Shown here one piece after another: positions 34,883-44,018 of a stretch of DNA of 64,000 nucleotides (within the stretch, counting starts at the first letter, position 1; each line of letters opens with the position of its first letter). A program made the translations under genes and the position numbers. The DNA is from Quisquiliibacterium transsilvanicum (GTDB lineage Bacteria > Pseudomonadota > Gammaproteobacteria > Burkholderiales > Burkholderiaceae_E), in NCBI RefSeq assembly GCF_014202215.1, contig NZ_JACHGB010000008.1, forward strand, positions 1 to 64,000. The letters run 5' to 3'. Below the pieces are notes generated by a model that was not told the origin of the DNA, did no database searches, and saw nothing but the letters and a program-made list of their open reading frames with translations.

Positions 34883-36589
34883 ATGCCCACCCTCACCGTC
34901 GCCGCCACCGGCGACCCGCGGATCGACGCCCTGGCCGGCCCCCTGCGCTGGCAGACCGGACCTGCGCAGGAGATCACCTACAGTTTTTCGGGCCTGCAGA
35001 GCGTGTGGTCGAGCTACGCCCCCGGCGGCGAGAGCGCAGAGCCCTGGACCGGCTTCGCGGCGCTGTCGGACGCCGAGCGCCAGGCCGTCCGCTCGGCGCT
35101 CGAAGCCTGGTCGTCGGTCGCGAACGTCCGCTTCGTCGAGGTCGCGGACAATGCCGCCGGCTCCGGGACCATCCGCTTCGGCTGGACCTCGGCCGGTCCC
35201 GACGAGCAGTCGCACACCTACGAGGTGGGTGAGCCTGCGAAGGCCGGCGACGTCTGGCTGAACTCCGACGCACCGTGGAGCGACGACTTCGAGCCCGGCA
35301 GCTACGGTTACTCCACCCTGCTGCACGAGATTGGCCATGCACTGGGCCTGGCGCACCCCTTCGAGGGCGCCGTCCGCCTGCCGCAGGACCAGGAGGGCTA
35401 TGGCAACACGCTGATGAGCTACACCGCCTTCGTGGGAAGCCCGGGATCCTGGGTGGACTTCGAGCCGACGACTCCGATGCCCTACGACATCCTCGCCATC
35501 CAGCATCTGTACGGCGCCAACACCTCGCACCGGGCCGGCGACGACGTGCACGTGTTCCGCCAGGGCGAGCGCTACTTCGAGACGCTCTGGGATGCCGGCG
35601 GCAACGACACCGTCGCCTGGGAGGGGGCCACCGAGGGCGCTCTGATCGACCTCGCTCCGGGTGCCAGGAGCATGCTGGGCGATCCGCTCACCTACTGGAG
35701 CAAGGATTTCGAGAGCTCCTGGCCGGACCTCGAGACTGTCACGATCGCGCCCGGAACCTGGATCGAGAATGCCCGCGGCGGCGCGGCCGATGACCTGCTG
35801 ATCGGCAACGAACGAGACAACCTCCTGCAGGGCGGCGGCGGCAACGACTCGATCGCCGGCGGCGCCGGCATCGACACGGTCATCTGGTCGGGCGCCGCGT
35901 CAGGCTACCGCCTGGGCTTCACCGACGGCTTGCTCACCGTCACCGACAAGTCTGGCGCGGAGGGCAGCGACACGCTCGCAGACGTCGAGCTGCTCAGGTT
36001 CTCCGACCGGACGGTCCATGCCGCTTCGCGCGCCCACGGCACCTGGGACGACCTGCCAGAAGATCTCTGGCACTTCTTCATCGTGGCCTTCGACGCGGCT
36101 CCCGGCGTCGAGTACATGGAACAGCTGGCGCTGGCCTGGCGTTACGGGATGAGCGTGCCGGAGATCGTCGAAGTCTTCACGGGCAAGCAGCAGTTCACCT
36201 CGGTCTACCCGTCGTCGCTGGACCATCAGGCGCTGGCGGACGCGATGGTGGCGAACATCGTCAAGGACAGCGCGGGCATCGCGGCGAAGCTGCAGGCCGC
36301 CACCGACATCCGCACATCGCTCGACAGCGGCGCCACGCTGGGTCACGTGATCCACACGGTGTTCGGCAACCTCGCGGACAAGCCGCTGGACGACGCCGAC
36401 TGGGGCGGCACCGCTATCCAGTTCCGCAACCAGATCGTGGTCTCGAAGTTCTACACCGAGTACATGGGCCAGAGCACCACCGATCTCGACACGCTGCGCG
36501 CGATCCTCGAGCCGGTGACGCCCGCCACCGACGTCTACAGCGAGGCGGCGCTGCTGTCACTGATCGGGGTTGCGCTGCTGGAGGGCTGA
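34883..36589 (+). CDS. serralysin-like M10 zinc metalloprotease with RTX repeats
   Basis: 568 residues. The catalytic zinc motif [11 protein letters not shown] (His148-His158) and the Met-turn LMSYT (Met178) are intact, and the fold resembles serralysins. A short RTX calcium-binding block follows ([18 protein letters not shown], then [16 protein letters not shown], near 305-335). The last 190 residues form a helical region resembling the DUF4214-type domain seen in other RTX proteins ([23 protein letters not shown]). There is no Sec signal, so type I secretion is expected, but no HlyB/HlyD-type exporter genes are in the window. The ATG at 34883 starts the domain; an upstream ATG at 34844 is possible. 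Confidence 0.88.
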   Translation: MPTLTVAATGDPRIDALAGPLRWQTGPAQEITYSFSGLQSVWSSYAPGGESAEPWTGFAALSDAERQAVRSALEAWSSVANVRFVEVADNAAGSGTIRFGWTSAGPDEQSHTYEVGEPAKAGDVWLNSDAPWSDDFEPGSYGYSTLLHEIGHALGLAHPFEGAVRLPQDQEGYGNTLMSYTAFVGSPGSWVDFEPTTPMPYDILAIQHLYGANTSHRAGDDVHVFRQGERYFETLWDAGGNDTVAWEGATEGALIDLAPGARSMLGDPLTYWSKDFESSWPDLETVTIAPGTWIENARGGAADDLLIGNERDNLLQGGGGNDSIAGGAGIDTVIWSGAASGYRLGFTDGLLTVTDKSGAEGSDTLADVELLRFSDRTVHAASRAHGTWDDLPEDLWHFFIVAFDAAPGVEYMEQLALAWRYGMSVPEIVEVFTGKQQFTSVYPSSLDHQALADAMVANIVKDSAGIAAKLQAATDIRTSLDSGATLGHVIHTVFGNLADKPLDDADWGGTAIQFRNQIVVSKFYTEYMGQSTTDLDTLRAILEPVTPATDVYSEAALLSLIGVALLEG

Positions 36590-36699
36590 GCCAGCGGCCG
36601 GTGGGGGCGCGGCTGTGCCGCAAGACGCGCTGCGGAAAGCGGCGCGGCTGGCGCGCGACGCAGAGCGGGAAGCTGTCCGGCGCAGGCCAGCCCGCGCCG

Positions 36700-37737
36700 C
36701 TACTGCGGCTCCAGCCCGGCCCGCGCGGCGATCTCGCCGACGCGCTTCATGTCGCGCGCGATCGCCCGGGCGAACTCCGCTGGCGCGCTGCCCACCGGCT
36801 CCAGCGACAGCTCGACGAGGCGGGAGCGCACCGCTGGCTCGGCCAGCGTGACGGCGATTTCGCGGCTCAGCCGCTCGACGATCGCGGCATCGGTTCCCGC
36901 CGGTGCCAGCAGGCCCTCCCAGCCTTCAAGCACGTAGCCGGGCAGCGTCTCCGACAGCGTCGGCAGGCCCTCCGTCCAGCCGGCGCGCCGCGCACCGGCG
37001 GTGATCGCCAGCGCCCGCGCCCGCCCGGACTCCACGAAGGACTGCGAGATCGCGCCCACGCCGAACAGCAGGTCGATGCTGCCAGCGGCCAGGTCCAGCG
37101 TCGCCGGTCCCATGCCTTTGTAGGGGATCTCGTTCAGATCCACCGCGGCCAGCGACTCGAACAGCAGGCAGCCGAGCTGCGGCATTCCGCCGGCGGTGCC
37201 GCAGGTGACCGCACCGGGCCGGGCGCGCGCCAGCGCCAGCAGTCCAGCGACATCGCGGACCGGCAGGTCCCTGCGCGCCAGCAGCGTCAGCCAGTTGCGG
37301 CTGACCATCGAGATCGGCGCCAGCGCGCGCAGGGGATCGAGCGAGCCGCGCACCAGATGCGGATTGATGACCAGGGCGGTGGGCGCGTACAGCAGCGTGT
37401 AACCGTCCGCCGGTGCCCTGGCGACCGACTCGATCGCCAGGTTGCCTGACGCCCCTGGCCGGTTCTCCACGACCACCGGCTGCCCCAGCCGCTCTGCCAG
37501 GCGAGGCGCGAGCAGACGCGCGGAGAGATCGACGGTGCCGCCCGGCGCGAAGGGGACGAGCACCCGCAGCGGACGCTCCGGCCAGCCGGCCTGCGCCGCC
37601 AGCGAGGCGCGCGGCGTCAGCGCGATCGCCGCGCAGGCGCCTAGCAGCGCCCTCCGGCCGTCGCCCGGCCCTGGCCGGAGATCGTCGCGGCTGATCCGGC
37701 AGGCTTTGGCTTTCGGTGCCTCTGCGCCGCGGCTCAT
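36700..37737 (-). CDS. Bug family (TctC) periplasmic solute receptor
   Basis: 345 residues. A cleavable export signal (GRRALLGACAAIALTPRASLAA) is followed by the Bug core: WPERPLRVLVPFAPGGTVD, VVVENRPGASGNLA, AADGYTLLYAP and the central EIPYKGMGPATLDL. These receptors bind carboxylates or related small molecules for tripartite tricarboxylate transporters or for sensing. No TctA/TctB genes are nearby. Its ATG overlaps the stop of the upstream CoA ligase in an ATGA (37734-37737), so the two are coupled. Confidence 0.92.
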   Translation of the reverse strand: MSRGAEAPKAKACRISRDDLRPGPGDGRRALLGACAAIALTPRASLAAQAGWPERPLRVLVPFAPGGTVDLSARLLAPRLAERLGQPVVVENRPGASGNLAIESVARAPADGYTLLYAPTALVINPHLVRGSLDPLRALAPISMVSRNWLTLLARRDLPVRDVAGLLALARARPGAVTCGTAGGMPQLGCLLFESLAAVDLNEIPYKGMGPATLDLAAGSIDLLFGVGAISQSFVESGRARALAITAGARRAGWTEGLPTLSETLPGYVLEGWEGLLAPAGTDAAIVERLSREIAVTLAEPAVRSRLVELSLEPVGSAPAEFARAIARDMKRVGEIAARAGLEPQ

Positions 37738-39218
37738 CGCGCGCCCGCACCGATCCGGGCGGCCGCGGCGAGCCGGCTGCGCAGCACCTTGCCGCTCTCA
37801 TTGCGCGGCAGCGAGCTCACCGCAACGACCCGGTCGGGCGCCGCAGGCCCGAGCCGGCTGCGGGCATGCGCAAGCAGCGCCGCGGCGTCGAAGGCGCCGC
37901 GACTCACCACCGCGCCGATCAGCAAGGGCCGGCCGGCCGGCGTCAGCGCCACGAAGGCCGCTGCCTCAGCCACGTCCGGATGCTCCAGCAGTGCGGCGTC
38001 CACCTCATTCGCGTTGACCTTCCGGCCGCCCGCGTCAAGAATTTCGTCGGTCCGCCCGGCGAGCAGCAGCATGCCGTCCGCCGCCAGGGAGCCCAGGTCG
38101 CCCGGGTAGAACCAGCCATCGCGGAAGGACGCCTGGTCGGCCCGGGGGTCGTCGACGTACCCGGTCGCGACCTCGGGGCCGCGGAACCGCAGCCGCCCGG
38201 TCTCGCCGGGCGGCAGCGGACGATGCGCATCGTCCACTGCCTGCGCCTGCGCCCAGGGCAGCAGCAGGCCGGCAGCGTCCGGCCGCCGCGCCCGCTGTTC
38301 GGCATCGACGAGCGCGAGCGAGCCGGTTTCGGTGGATCCATAGCTGACCAGGATTCGGTCGGTGACCAGGCGCGCCGCGCGCTCCCTCAGCGCAGCGGGC
38401 AGCGCGCCGCCGGTCACCGTCAGGGTCAGCCCCGGGCAGCGGAGCGCGCCGCCAGGCGCGTGATCCGCCAGCAGGCCCAGCATATGGGGAGAAATCCGGC
38501 TGGCGTCGATGCCGTAGCGGTCCACTGCATCGAAAAAGCGGTCTGGAGAGACGCCTGGAACCAGCACTACCGGGTCGCCGGAAACCAGGCGGCGCAGCGC
38601 CATGTTCATGCTGACCGCGGCGTTCAGGTCCAGGAACAGCAGATGTCGCCGCCCGCCCCGGGCCTGTGGCACGCCCCCGTACAGCCAGGCCGAGGTGTCC
38701 AGCGCCGCGTGGCTGACCGCCACGGCCTTGGGCACCCCGGTCGTTCCGGAGGACAGGGCGAGCCGCCAGGGGCGGCCCGACGCGTCTGCGCAGGCCACGC
38801 GCGGCGCCGGCAGCTTCGACGGCTCAAACAGCCCGGCGTCGAGCAGCACCTCCGCGCCCACCGGCGTCGCGGCCAGCGACGACTCGCGCACCACCAGTCC
38901 CACGCCGTAGCGGCGGGCGACGGCGCCGCGCCGCTCCGCGCTCAGCAGCGGCCGGAGCGCGATCGAGGTCGCGCCCAGTCGCGCTGCCGCCAGCACCGCC
39001 GCCAGGTGCAGGGCCGACTGGCCCAGCGTGGTGCCGACCACCGTGCCCGGGCCGACGCCGGCGGCCTGCAGCTGCGCGGCGGCACGATGCACCGCATCCG
39101 AGAAGGCGGCGTAGGACAGCACCCGGCCGTCGTCGATGCACGCCACTGCCCAGGGGTGCTCACGGGCGCGGGCGTCGATCCGGTCGGCGATGTTGGGCTC
39201 GGCCCTGCGGTAATTCAT
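37734..39218 (-). CDS. AMP-dependent acyl/aryl-CoA ligase
   Basis: 494 residues of the ANL superfamily. The adenylate motif is LALSSGTTGVPKAV, the signature YGSTETG follows, and the C-terminal domain has DGWFYPGDLGSL, GGRKVNANEVDAALLEHPDV and the catalytic lysine in PRNESGKVLRSRL. It resembles benzoate/cyclohexane-type and O-succinylbenzoate-type ligases. The ATG at 39218 has GGAGCAA upstream; ATGs at 39245 and 39254 are alternatives. Overlap with the Bug receptor suggests that the captured solute is the acid being activated; that is inference. Confidence 0.88.
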   Translation of the reverse strand: MNYRRAEPNIADRIDARAREHPWAVACIDDGRVLSYAAFSDAVHRAAAQLQAAGVGPGTVVGTTLGQSALHLAAVLAAARLGATSIALRPLLSAERRGAVARRYGVGLVVRESSLAATPVGAEVLLDAGLFEPSKLPAPRVACADASGRPWRLALSSGTTGVPKAVAVSHAALDTSAWLYGGVPQARGGRRHLLFLDLNAAVSMNMALRRLVSGDPVVLVPGVSPDRFFDAVDRYGIDASRISPHMLGLLADHAPGGALRCPGLTLTVTGGALPAALRERAARLVTDRILVSYGSTETGSLALVDAEQRARRPDAAGLLLPWAQAQAVDDAHRPLPPGETGRLRFRGPEVATGYVDDPRADQASFRDGWFYPGDLGSLAADGMLLLAGRTDEILDAGGRKVNANEVDAALLEHPDVAEAAAFVALTPAGRPLLIGAVVSRGAFDAAALLAHARSRLGPAAPDRVVAVSSLPRNESGKVLRSRLAAAARIGAGAR

Positions 39219-39316
39219 CCGGTTGCTCCGTTCGCGCCGGCTCATCCGGCGCATCGAAGGCGGAAGTTTATGTTATCGCCTGCCGGTTTCGAGCCCGTGC
39301 CGGCCCGGCGCGACGC

Positions 39317-40558
39317 TCAATCCCTCGCGTCGGCCACGGACTCCGCCCACGCCACCTGCCCCGGCAGGCAGACCGTACGCAGGTCGTAGTGCCGGCGCGC
39401 ATGCTCCCGCGCGGCGGCACCGAGACGGACACGCGCGCCAGGATCCTCCAGCAGCCCGCAGACCTCATCGGCCAGCGCGGCGACGTCGAGGAAACCCGCC
39501 ATGCGCCCGGTCTCGCCGTGGACGATCGCCTCGCGCACCGGCGGCGTGTCGCTGGCAACGATCGCGCAGCCCGCGCTCATCGCCTCGAGCAGGCTCCAGC
39601 CCAGCACGAAGGGATAGGTCAGGTAGACGTGCACTGCGGAGACCCGCAGCAGCGCCAGGTAGCGCTCGTAGGGCAGCCTGCCGGTGAAATGGACCCGCGC
39701 AGGGTCGATGCGCGCGCGCACCTCGTCGAGGAACACGTCCTTCCAGCTGCGACCGCCAGGCGCGGGCGCGCCGTAGCTCAGGCCGTCGCCCCCGACGATC
39801 ACCACGCGGGCGCCCGGGCGGCGGCGCAGGATCTCCGGCAGCATCCGCATGAACACGTGATAGCCGCGATAAGGCTCGAGGTTCCGGTTCACGAAGGTGA
39901 TGATCTCGTCGCCCGGGACCAGGCGCAGCGGAGCTTCCGCTTCCGCAAGTTCGAAGAACGCCGAGGGGTCGGGCGCCACCCGGTCTGTATCGATGCCGTC
40001 ATGCATCACCGAGATGCGCGGCCTGAACGCGTCCGGGAAACTGTCGGCCTGCCAGCGGGTCGGCGACAGCCCGGCATCGGCGGCCTGGAAATGCAGCAGG
40101 TTGTTGACCCCCTTGAGCCGGATCCGGCAGGGGTCGCCAGGGTCAGTGGCTGGGAACTCCGGGTCGAAGCCGACGTCGGCGCCGGATGCCCGGTAGTGGA
40201 ACTCGCAGTAGATGCCCAGCCGCGCGCGGGGCCAGACGTCCTTCAGAAAAAGGCTCTCGCCCCAGCCCGGATGGGCGATCACCACGTCGGGCTCGTAGCC
40301 CGCTTTCCGCATCGCGAGGGCGGCGCGGAAAGCCGCCTCGCCCCGGATCACCTTGGACTCAAGATCGACCAGCCAGGGATGGATGCCCTGCGTGCTGCCA
40401 CGCTGCACTCGGTAGGTCGCAATCCGGACGCCCTGCCACACCTTGGGCAGCCCGGTGCGCATCGTGAGCACGCCGACCTCATGGCCGCGCGCGGCAAGCG
40501 CGGGCGCCAGGTGCAGGAACTGCCCCGGGAAATTCTGGTGAACGAAGAGGATCTTCAA
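39317..40558 (-). CDS. glycosyltransferase family 4 protein
   Basis: 413 residues with the GT-B fold. The N-terminal MKILFVHQNFPGQFLHLAPALAARGH is the usual acceptor-domain start. The C-terminal donor domain has RVHFTGRLPYERYLALLRVS and the EX7E motif in LLEAMSAGCAIVASDTPPVREAI. It transfers a sugar from a nucleotide donor to an unknown acceptor, probably a surface glycan. The start codon is TTG at 40558 with no strong ribosome site. The small biotinyl carrier gene lies 49 bp upstream on the same strand; no glycan cluster surrounds it. Confidence 0.88.
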   Translation of the reverse strand: MKILFVHQNFPGQFLHLAPALAARGHEVGVLTMRTGLPKVWQGVRIATYRVQRGSTQGIHPWLVDLESKVIRGEAAFRAALAMRKAGYEPDVVIAHPGWGESLFLKDVWPRARLGIYCEFHYRASGADVGFDPEFPATDPGDPCRIRLKGVNNLLHFQAADAGLSPTRWQADSFPDAFRPRISVMHDGIDTDRVAPDPSAFFELAEAEAPLRLVPGDEIITFVNRNLEPYRGYHVFMRMLPEILRRRPGARVVIVGGDGLSYGAPAPGGRSWKDVFLDEVRARIDPARVHFTGRLPYERYLALLRVSAVHVYLTYPFVLGWSLLEAMSAGCAIVASDTPPVREAIVHGETGRMAGFLDVAALADEVCGLLEDPGARVRLGAAAREHARRHYDLRTVCLPGQVAWAESVADARD

Positions 40559-40607
40559 GCGGGTCGCCGCAGTTCGTCGATGATGGAAACGACCTCGCGC
40601 GGGTGCC

Positions 40608-40829
40608 TCAGGCCTCCACCACCGCGACCACCTGGCCCTCGGCGACCGTGTCCTGCTCGGCGACGCGCACCTCGACCAGATGGCAGTCGCGGGGAGCGCC
40701 CACCGGAATTTCCATCTTCATCGACTCGATGATCAGGATGGTGTCGTCGCCGGCCAGCGCCGCGCCCGGTTCCGCTTCGATCTTCCAGACCCGCCCCGCA
40801 ACCTCGCTCTTGACCTCGATCCGCGCCAT
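40608..40829 (-). CDS. small biotin/lipoyl attachment domain protein (BCCP-like)
   Basis: 73 residues, consisting only of a biotinyl domain. The modification site is Lys38 in the canonical ESMKMEI. It would act as the mobile carboxyl carrier of a biotin-dependent carboxylase, or be a stand-alone carrier for an acyl-CoA carboxylase encoded elsewhere. The ATG at 40829 has AGGAGAGGAAG upstream. No carboxylase or carboxyltransferase gene is adjacent. Confidence 0.88.
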   Translation of the reverse strand: MARIEVKSEVAGRVWKIEAEPGAALAGDDTILIIESMKMEIPVGAPRDCHLVEVRVAEQDTVAEGQVVAVVEA

Positions 40830-41072
40830 CTGCTTCCTCTCCTGGTTGTTTCGACGATCGCCGCCGCGCTGCCCGCCTCCATCGGCGGGCGAGCCGCTCC
40901 GCGCAAGCGGTCGATCTTAGCCGAGCGCGCACGCCGGCCTGGTTCCGATTCCCGGAACGACGGGCGGCGCCGCGCTCCGCCCCGCATGCCGAATCCGGGC
41001 CCGCCCGCCGGCCGGCCCGCAAGGGATGTGTGATGATCGACGATCCACAAGACACAGACCAGGAGACACAGC

Positions 41073-42824
41073 ATGGGCACGGTCGATCTCGTCATCCGCG
41101 GCGGCACCCTTTACGACGGCACCGGCGCCGCCCCCTACCAGGCCGACATCGCGATCGCGGACGGCCGCATCGTCGAGGTGGGCGAAGTGCGTGCCCGTGG
41201 CCGCGAGGAGATCGACGCCCGCGGGCTGATGGTCACGCCGGGCTGGGTCGACATCCACACTCACTACGACGGGCAGGTGACCTGGGACTCGAGGCTCTCG
41301 CCCTCGTCGAACCTGGGCGCCACCACGGTGCTCGCAGGCAACTGCGGCGTGGGGTTCGCGCCCGCGCGGCCCGCCGATCACGACACGCTGATCCGCCTGA
41401 TGGAAGGCGTCGAGGACATTCCCGGCGCCGCGCTCCACGAAGGGCTCTCATGGCAATGGGAGAGCTTCCCGGAGTACATGGATGCGATCGAGCGACTGCC
41501 GCACGACATCGACGTCGCGGTCCAGCTGCCGCACGGCGCGCTGCGCGTCTACGTGATGGGCGAGCGCGGCGCAAACCGCGCGCCCGCCACTGCCGACGAG
41601 ATCGAACGGATGCGCGCGCTCACCGCCGAGGCGATCCGCGCCGGCGCGCTGGGCTTCTCCACAACCCGCACCATGATCCATCGCACTGCCGACGGCGACC
41701 TGACCCCCACGGTGCGCGCTGCCGCCGACGAGATGATCGGCATCGCCAGCGGCCTGCGCGATGCCGGTTCGGGCGTGCTGCAGGTGGCCTCGGACTTCGC
41801 CGACATGGACCAGGAGTTCGAGCTGCTGTGCGAGCTCACCCGGGTGTCGGGGCAGCCGCTCTGCTTCAGCCTCGTGCAGGTCGACCGCGTCCCCGACAAC
41901 TGGAAAGCGCTGCTCGATCGCCTCGACCGCGCAGCGGCCGCCGGCGTCAACATCAAGGCCCAGGTCGCCAGCCGTCCGGTGGGACTGATGCTCGGCCTGC
42001 AGGGCTCGGCGCATCCGTTCATCTCGCGACCGTCCTACCAGGCCATCATGGACCGGCCGCTCGAGGAACGCGTGGCGATCATGCGCGACCCTGCCTTCCG
42101 CGCGCAGCTGATCGCCGAGAACCCCGAGAAGGGCCATCCGTTCATCAACTCCCTGGCGGACGCCCAGCACAAGATGTTCGAGCTGGGCGACCCGCCCAAC
42201 TACGAGCCCGACCCGAAGGACAGCATCGGCGCGAAGGCACTGGCGCTCGGTGTCAACCCGGACGAGCTCGTCTACGACGCGCTGCTGGCCGACGAAGGCC
42301 GGGCCTTCCTGTACTTCCCGATGCAGAACTACGCGGCCGGGGACCTGGAGGTGGTGCGCGCGATGCTGGAGAACCCCAACACGCTGAGCGCGCTGTCCGA
42401 CGGCGGCGCGCACGTTGGCGCCATCTGCGACGTGAGCATGCCCACGTCGATGCTCACCCACTGGTGTCGGGACCGCACCCGCGGCCCCAGGCTGGACCTG
42501 GTGCAGGCGATCAAGGGCCAGACCCACGATACCGCCCGGGCGGTAGGCCTGGCGGACCGGGGCGTCCTCGCCCCGGGCTACCTTGCCGACGTCAACGTGA
42601 TCGACTTCGAGCGGCTGCGCCTGACGGCGCCGCGCATGGTCTACGACCTGCCCACCGGCGCCCGCCGGCTGATGCAGGAGGCCGAGGGCTACGTGGCCAC
42701 GATCAAGACCGGCCAGGTCATCTACCGCAACGGCCAGCCCACCGGCGCGCTGCCCGGGCGGCTGGTACGGGGGCGCCAGGCGGGTCCGAAGCAGGCCGTG
42801 GCTGCGGAGCCGGCTCTGGCCTGA
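41073..42824 (+). CDS. N-acyl-D-amino-acid deacylase family amidohydrolase
   Basis: 583 residues of the amidohydrolase superfamily. The first metal motif is WVDIHTHYDGQ (His62, His64), Cys91 in AGNCGVG matches the metal-bridging cysteine of D-aminoacylases, and a late SDGGAHVG supplies the catalytic aspartate region. The C-terminal beta-sandwich part (GVLAPGYLADVNVIDFERL) is typical. It hydrolyses N-acyl-D-amino acids or similar amides. The ATG at 41073 has CCAGGAG upstream. A 243-bp divergent region separates it from the biotinyl carrier gene. Confidence 0.9.
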   Translation: MGTVDLVIRGGTLYDGTGAAPYQADIAIADGRIVEVGEVRARGREEIDARGLMVTPGWVDIHTHYDGQVTWDSRLSPSSNLGATTVLAGNCGVGFAPARPADHDTLIRLMEGVEDIPGAALHEGLSWQWESFPEYMDAIERLPHDIDVAVQLPHGALRVYVMGERGANRAPATADEIERMRALTAEAIRAGALGFSTTRTMIHRTADGDLTPTVRAAADEMIGIASGLRDAGSGVLQVASDFADMDQEFELLCELTRVSGQPLCFSLVQVDRVPDNWKALLDRLDRAAAAGVNIKAQVASRPVGLMLGLQGSAHPFISRPSYQAIMDRPLEERVAIMRDPAFRAQLIAENPEKGHPFINSLADAQHKMFELGDPPNYEPDPKDSIGAKALALGVNPDELVYDALLADEGRAFLYFPMQNYAAGDLEVVRAMLENPNTLSALSDGGAHVGAICDVSMPTSMLTHWCRDRTRGPRLDLVQAIKGQTHDTARAVGLADRGVLAPGYLADVNVIDFERLRLTAPRMVYDLPTGARRLMQEAEGYVATIKTGQVIYRNGQPTGALPGRLVRGRQAGPKQAVAAEPALA

Positions 42825-42933
42825 AGTCCGGCCGCGGAACCGGCGCTGGCCTGGCCTGGAAAGGCGCAGGCGGCGCCGGAGCCCGCGGTCCGATCGTGCG
42901 CAGCCGGAACGCAGGCGACCCCCCCGGCCCGAT

Positions 42934-43659
42934 TCAGCGCGCGTCGGGGTCCAGGTACACCGCCCGGCACCAGATCTCCGTCACCTGGGTGCAGAGCCGG
43001 TCGAGGTCGAGCGGCCGCTCGAAGGGCTCCAGACCCGCCACTGCCCAGGAATGGGCAGCACCTTCCACCATCAGCCCCAGCGAGAGCGCAGCGGCATCCG
43101 GGTCAATCGGATGGCAGCGGCCGTGACTGCGCTGGCGCTCCAGGTGATCGCGCACGCGGCGAAGGTAGGCCCTGCGCATCCGTGACCGGATCCCGGCGAT
43201 CTCCGGATTGACGTAGGCGGCCTCGGCGATCGCCCGGATCAGGCCGCGGTTCGCCATGAAGATCTCGAGGTAGCGCCGGTTGCCCGCATGCACGCGCTCG
43301 CGCAGCGTGGTGCCGCTGCGCACCCGCGACGAGGCCAGCACCTCATCGACCACCGCGCCGATGATCTGCAGGAAGACGTCATGGGTGCCGCGAAAATACT
43401 GGTAGAAAGCCGCCCGGCTCAGCCCGGTGCCCGCCACGATGTCCTGCACCGTGGTGCGGCTGTAGCCCTTCGCCGAGAACGCATTGCGCGCAGCAGCCAG
43501 GAACATCTGCTCGGTCGCCTCCGCGCTGTTGCGGGTGCGCCGCAGCAGCGGCGCGCGCTCGCCTCCGGCAGCAGTTGCGCCCGCGACCGGCACGGAGTCG
43601 CCGCTCGGGGGCGCCCCCTCCAGGGCCGGGGACTGACGTTCGAGATCGCTGATGGGCAT
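42934..43659 (-). CDS. TetR family transcriptional regulator
   Basis: 241 residues. The helix-turn-helix lies at about 65-110: FLAAARNAFSAKGYSRTTVQ, GLSRAAFYQYFRGTHDVF. The ligand domain is helical. A 40-residue disordered tail precedes the DNA-binding domain. The ATG at 43659 is the likely start (weak ribosome site); the open frame runs 136 codons further upstream but that part has no family resemblance. It is divergent from a Bug receptor gene, and a perfect inverted repeat (43967-43987) in front of that gene is its best candidate operator. Confidence 0.88.
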   Translation of the reverse strand: MPISDLERQSPALEGAPPSGDSVPVAGATAAGGERAPLLRRTRNSAEATEQMFLAAARNAFSAKGYSRTTVQDIVAGTGLSRAAFYQYFRGTHDVFLQIIGAVVDEVLASSRVRSGTTLRERVHAGNRRYLEIFMANRGLIRAIAEAAYVNPEIAGIRSRMRRAYLRRVRDHLERQRSHGRCHPIDPDAAALSLGLMVEGAAHSWAVAGLEPFERPLDLDRLCTQVTEIWCRAVYLDPDAR

Positions 43660-44018
43660 CGAATCTGGCTGTTCTGCTCCGGGTGAGTCCGCAAGTGCGC
43701 CAGCAACGGGGCATGGCGGCCAGTGCCTGCCAGTGTATCGCCTGACGGCACCACCCCATCCCGGGCGATTCCCCGCCCGGCGCGAAGCGGGCTGACCGCC
43801 CGTGCGGCTGCCTCCGGATTGTTCCGCAAAACCGTGCGCAACCCTGTGGACAATAACTGGAGAGCCGCCCCAAAGCCTTGCAAGGCGCGGGTCTCCAGTC
43901 CATGCCCACCGATTGGGCAGCCGGCGTCCCGGCGCCGGATCTCGACCCTCGACCGCGAGCCGGACCGGTGCGATGATCCTTCGCACCACTACACACCCCT
44001 CGAGGGGAGGAGACAAGC
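43660..44018. other. 359-bp divergent intergenic region, TetR to Bug receptor
   Basis: No gene is supported here. For the TetR gene a possible -10 (TACACT on the minus strand, 43732-43737) lies 73 bp from its start. For the Bug gene, GATGATCC sits inside an inverted repeat just upstream, followed by GAGGGGAGGAG as ribosome site. A single DnaA-box-like TGTGGACAA occurs near 43852 and is probably chance. Confidence 0.5.
43967..43987. promoter_or_regulatory. perfect 7-7-7 inverted repeat, candidate TetR operator
   Basis: GGTGCGA (43967-43973), 7-nt spacer, TCGCACC (43981-43987). The site is 31 bp before the Bug start codon and its spacer contains a GATGAT -10-like hexamer, so a bound repressor would block transcription. 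The adjacent divergent TetR gene is the obvious candidate binder. Confidence 0.5.

Noticed and set aside
34748-35551. Long upstream extension of the phosphorylase frame
   Set aside because: Lies antisense to the protease gene and has no domain; the start at 34747 gives the known protein.
43850-43860. DnaA-box-like TGTGGACAA, possible replication origin
   Set aside because: Single site with a mismatch, no cluster, no AT-rich unwinding region, no dnaA or parAB nearby.
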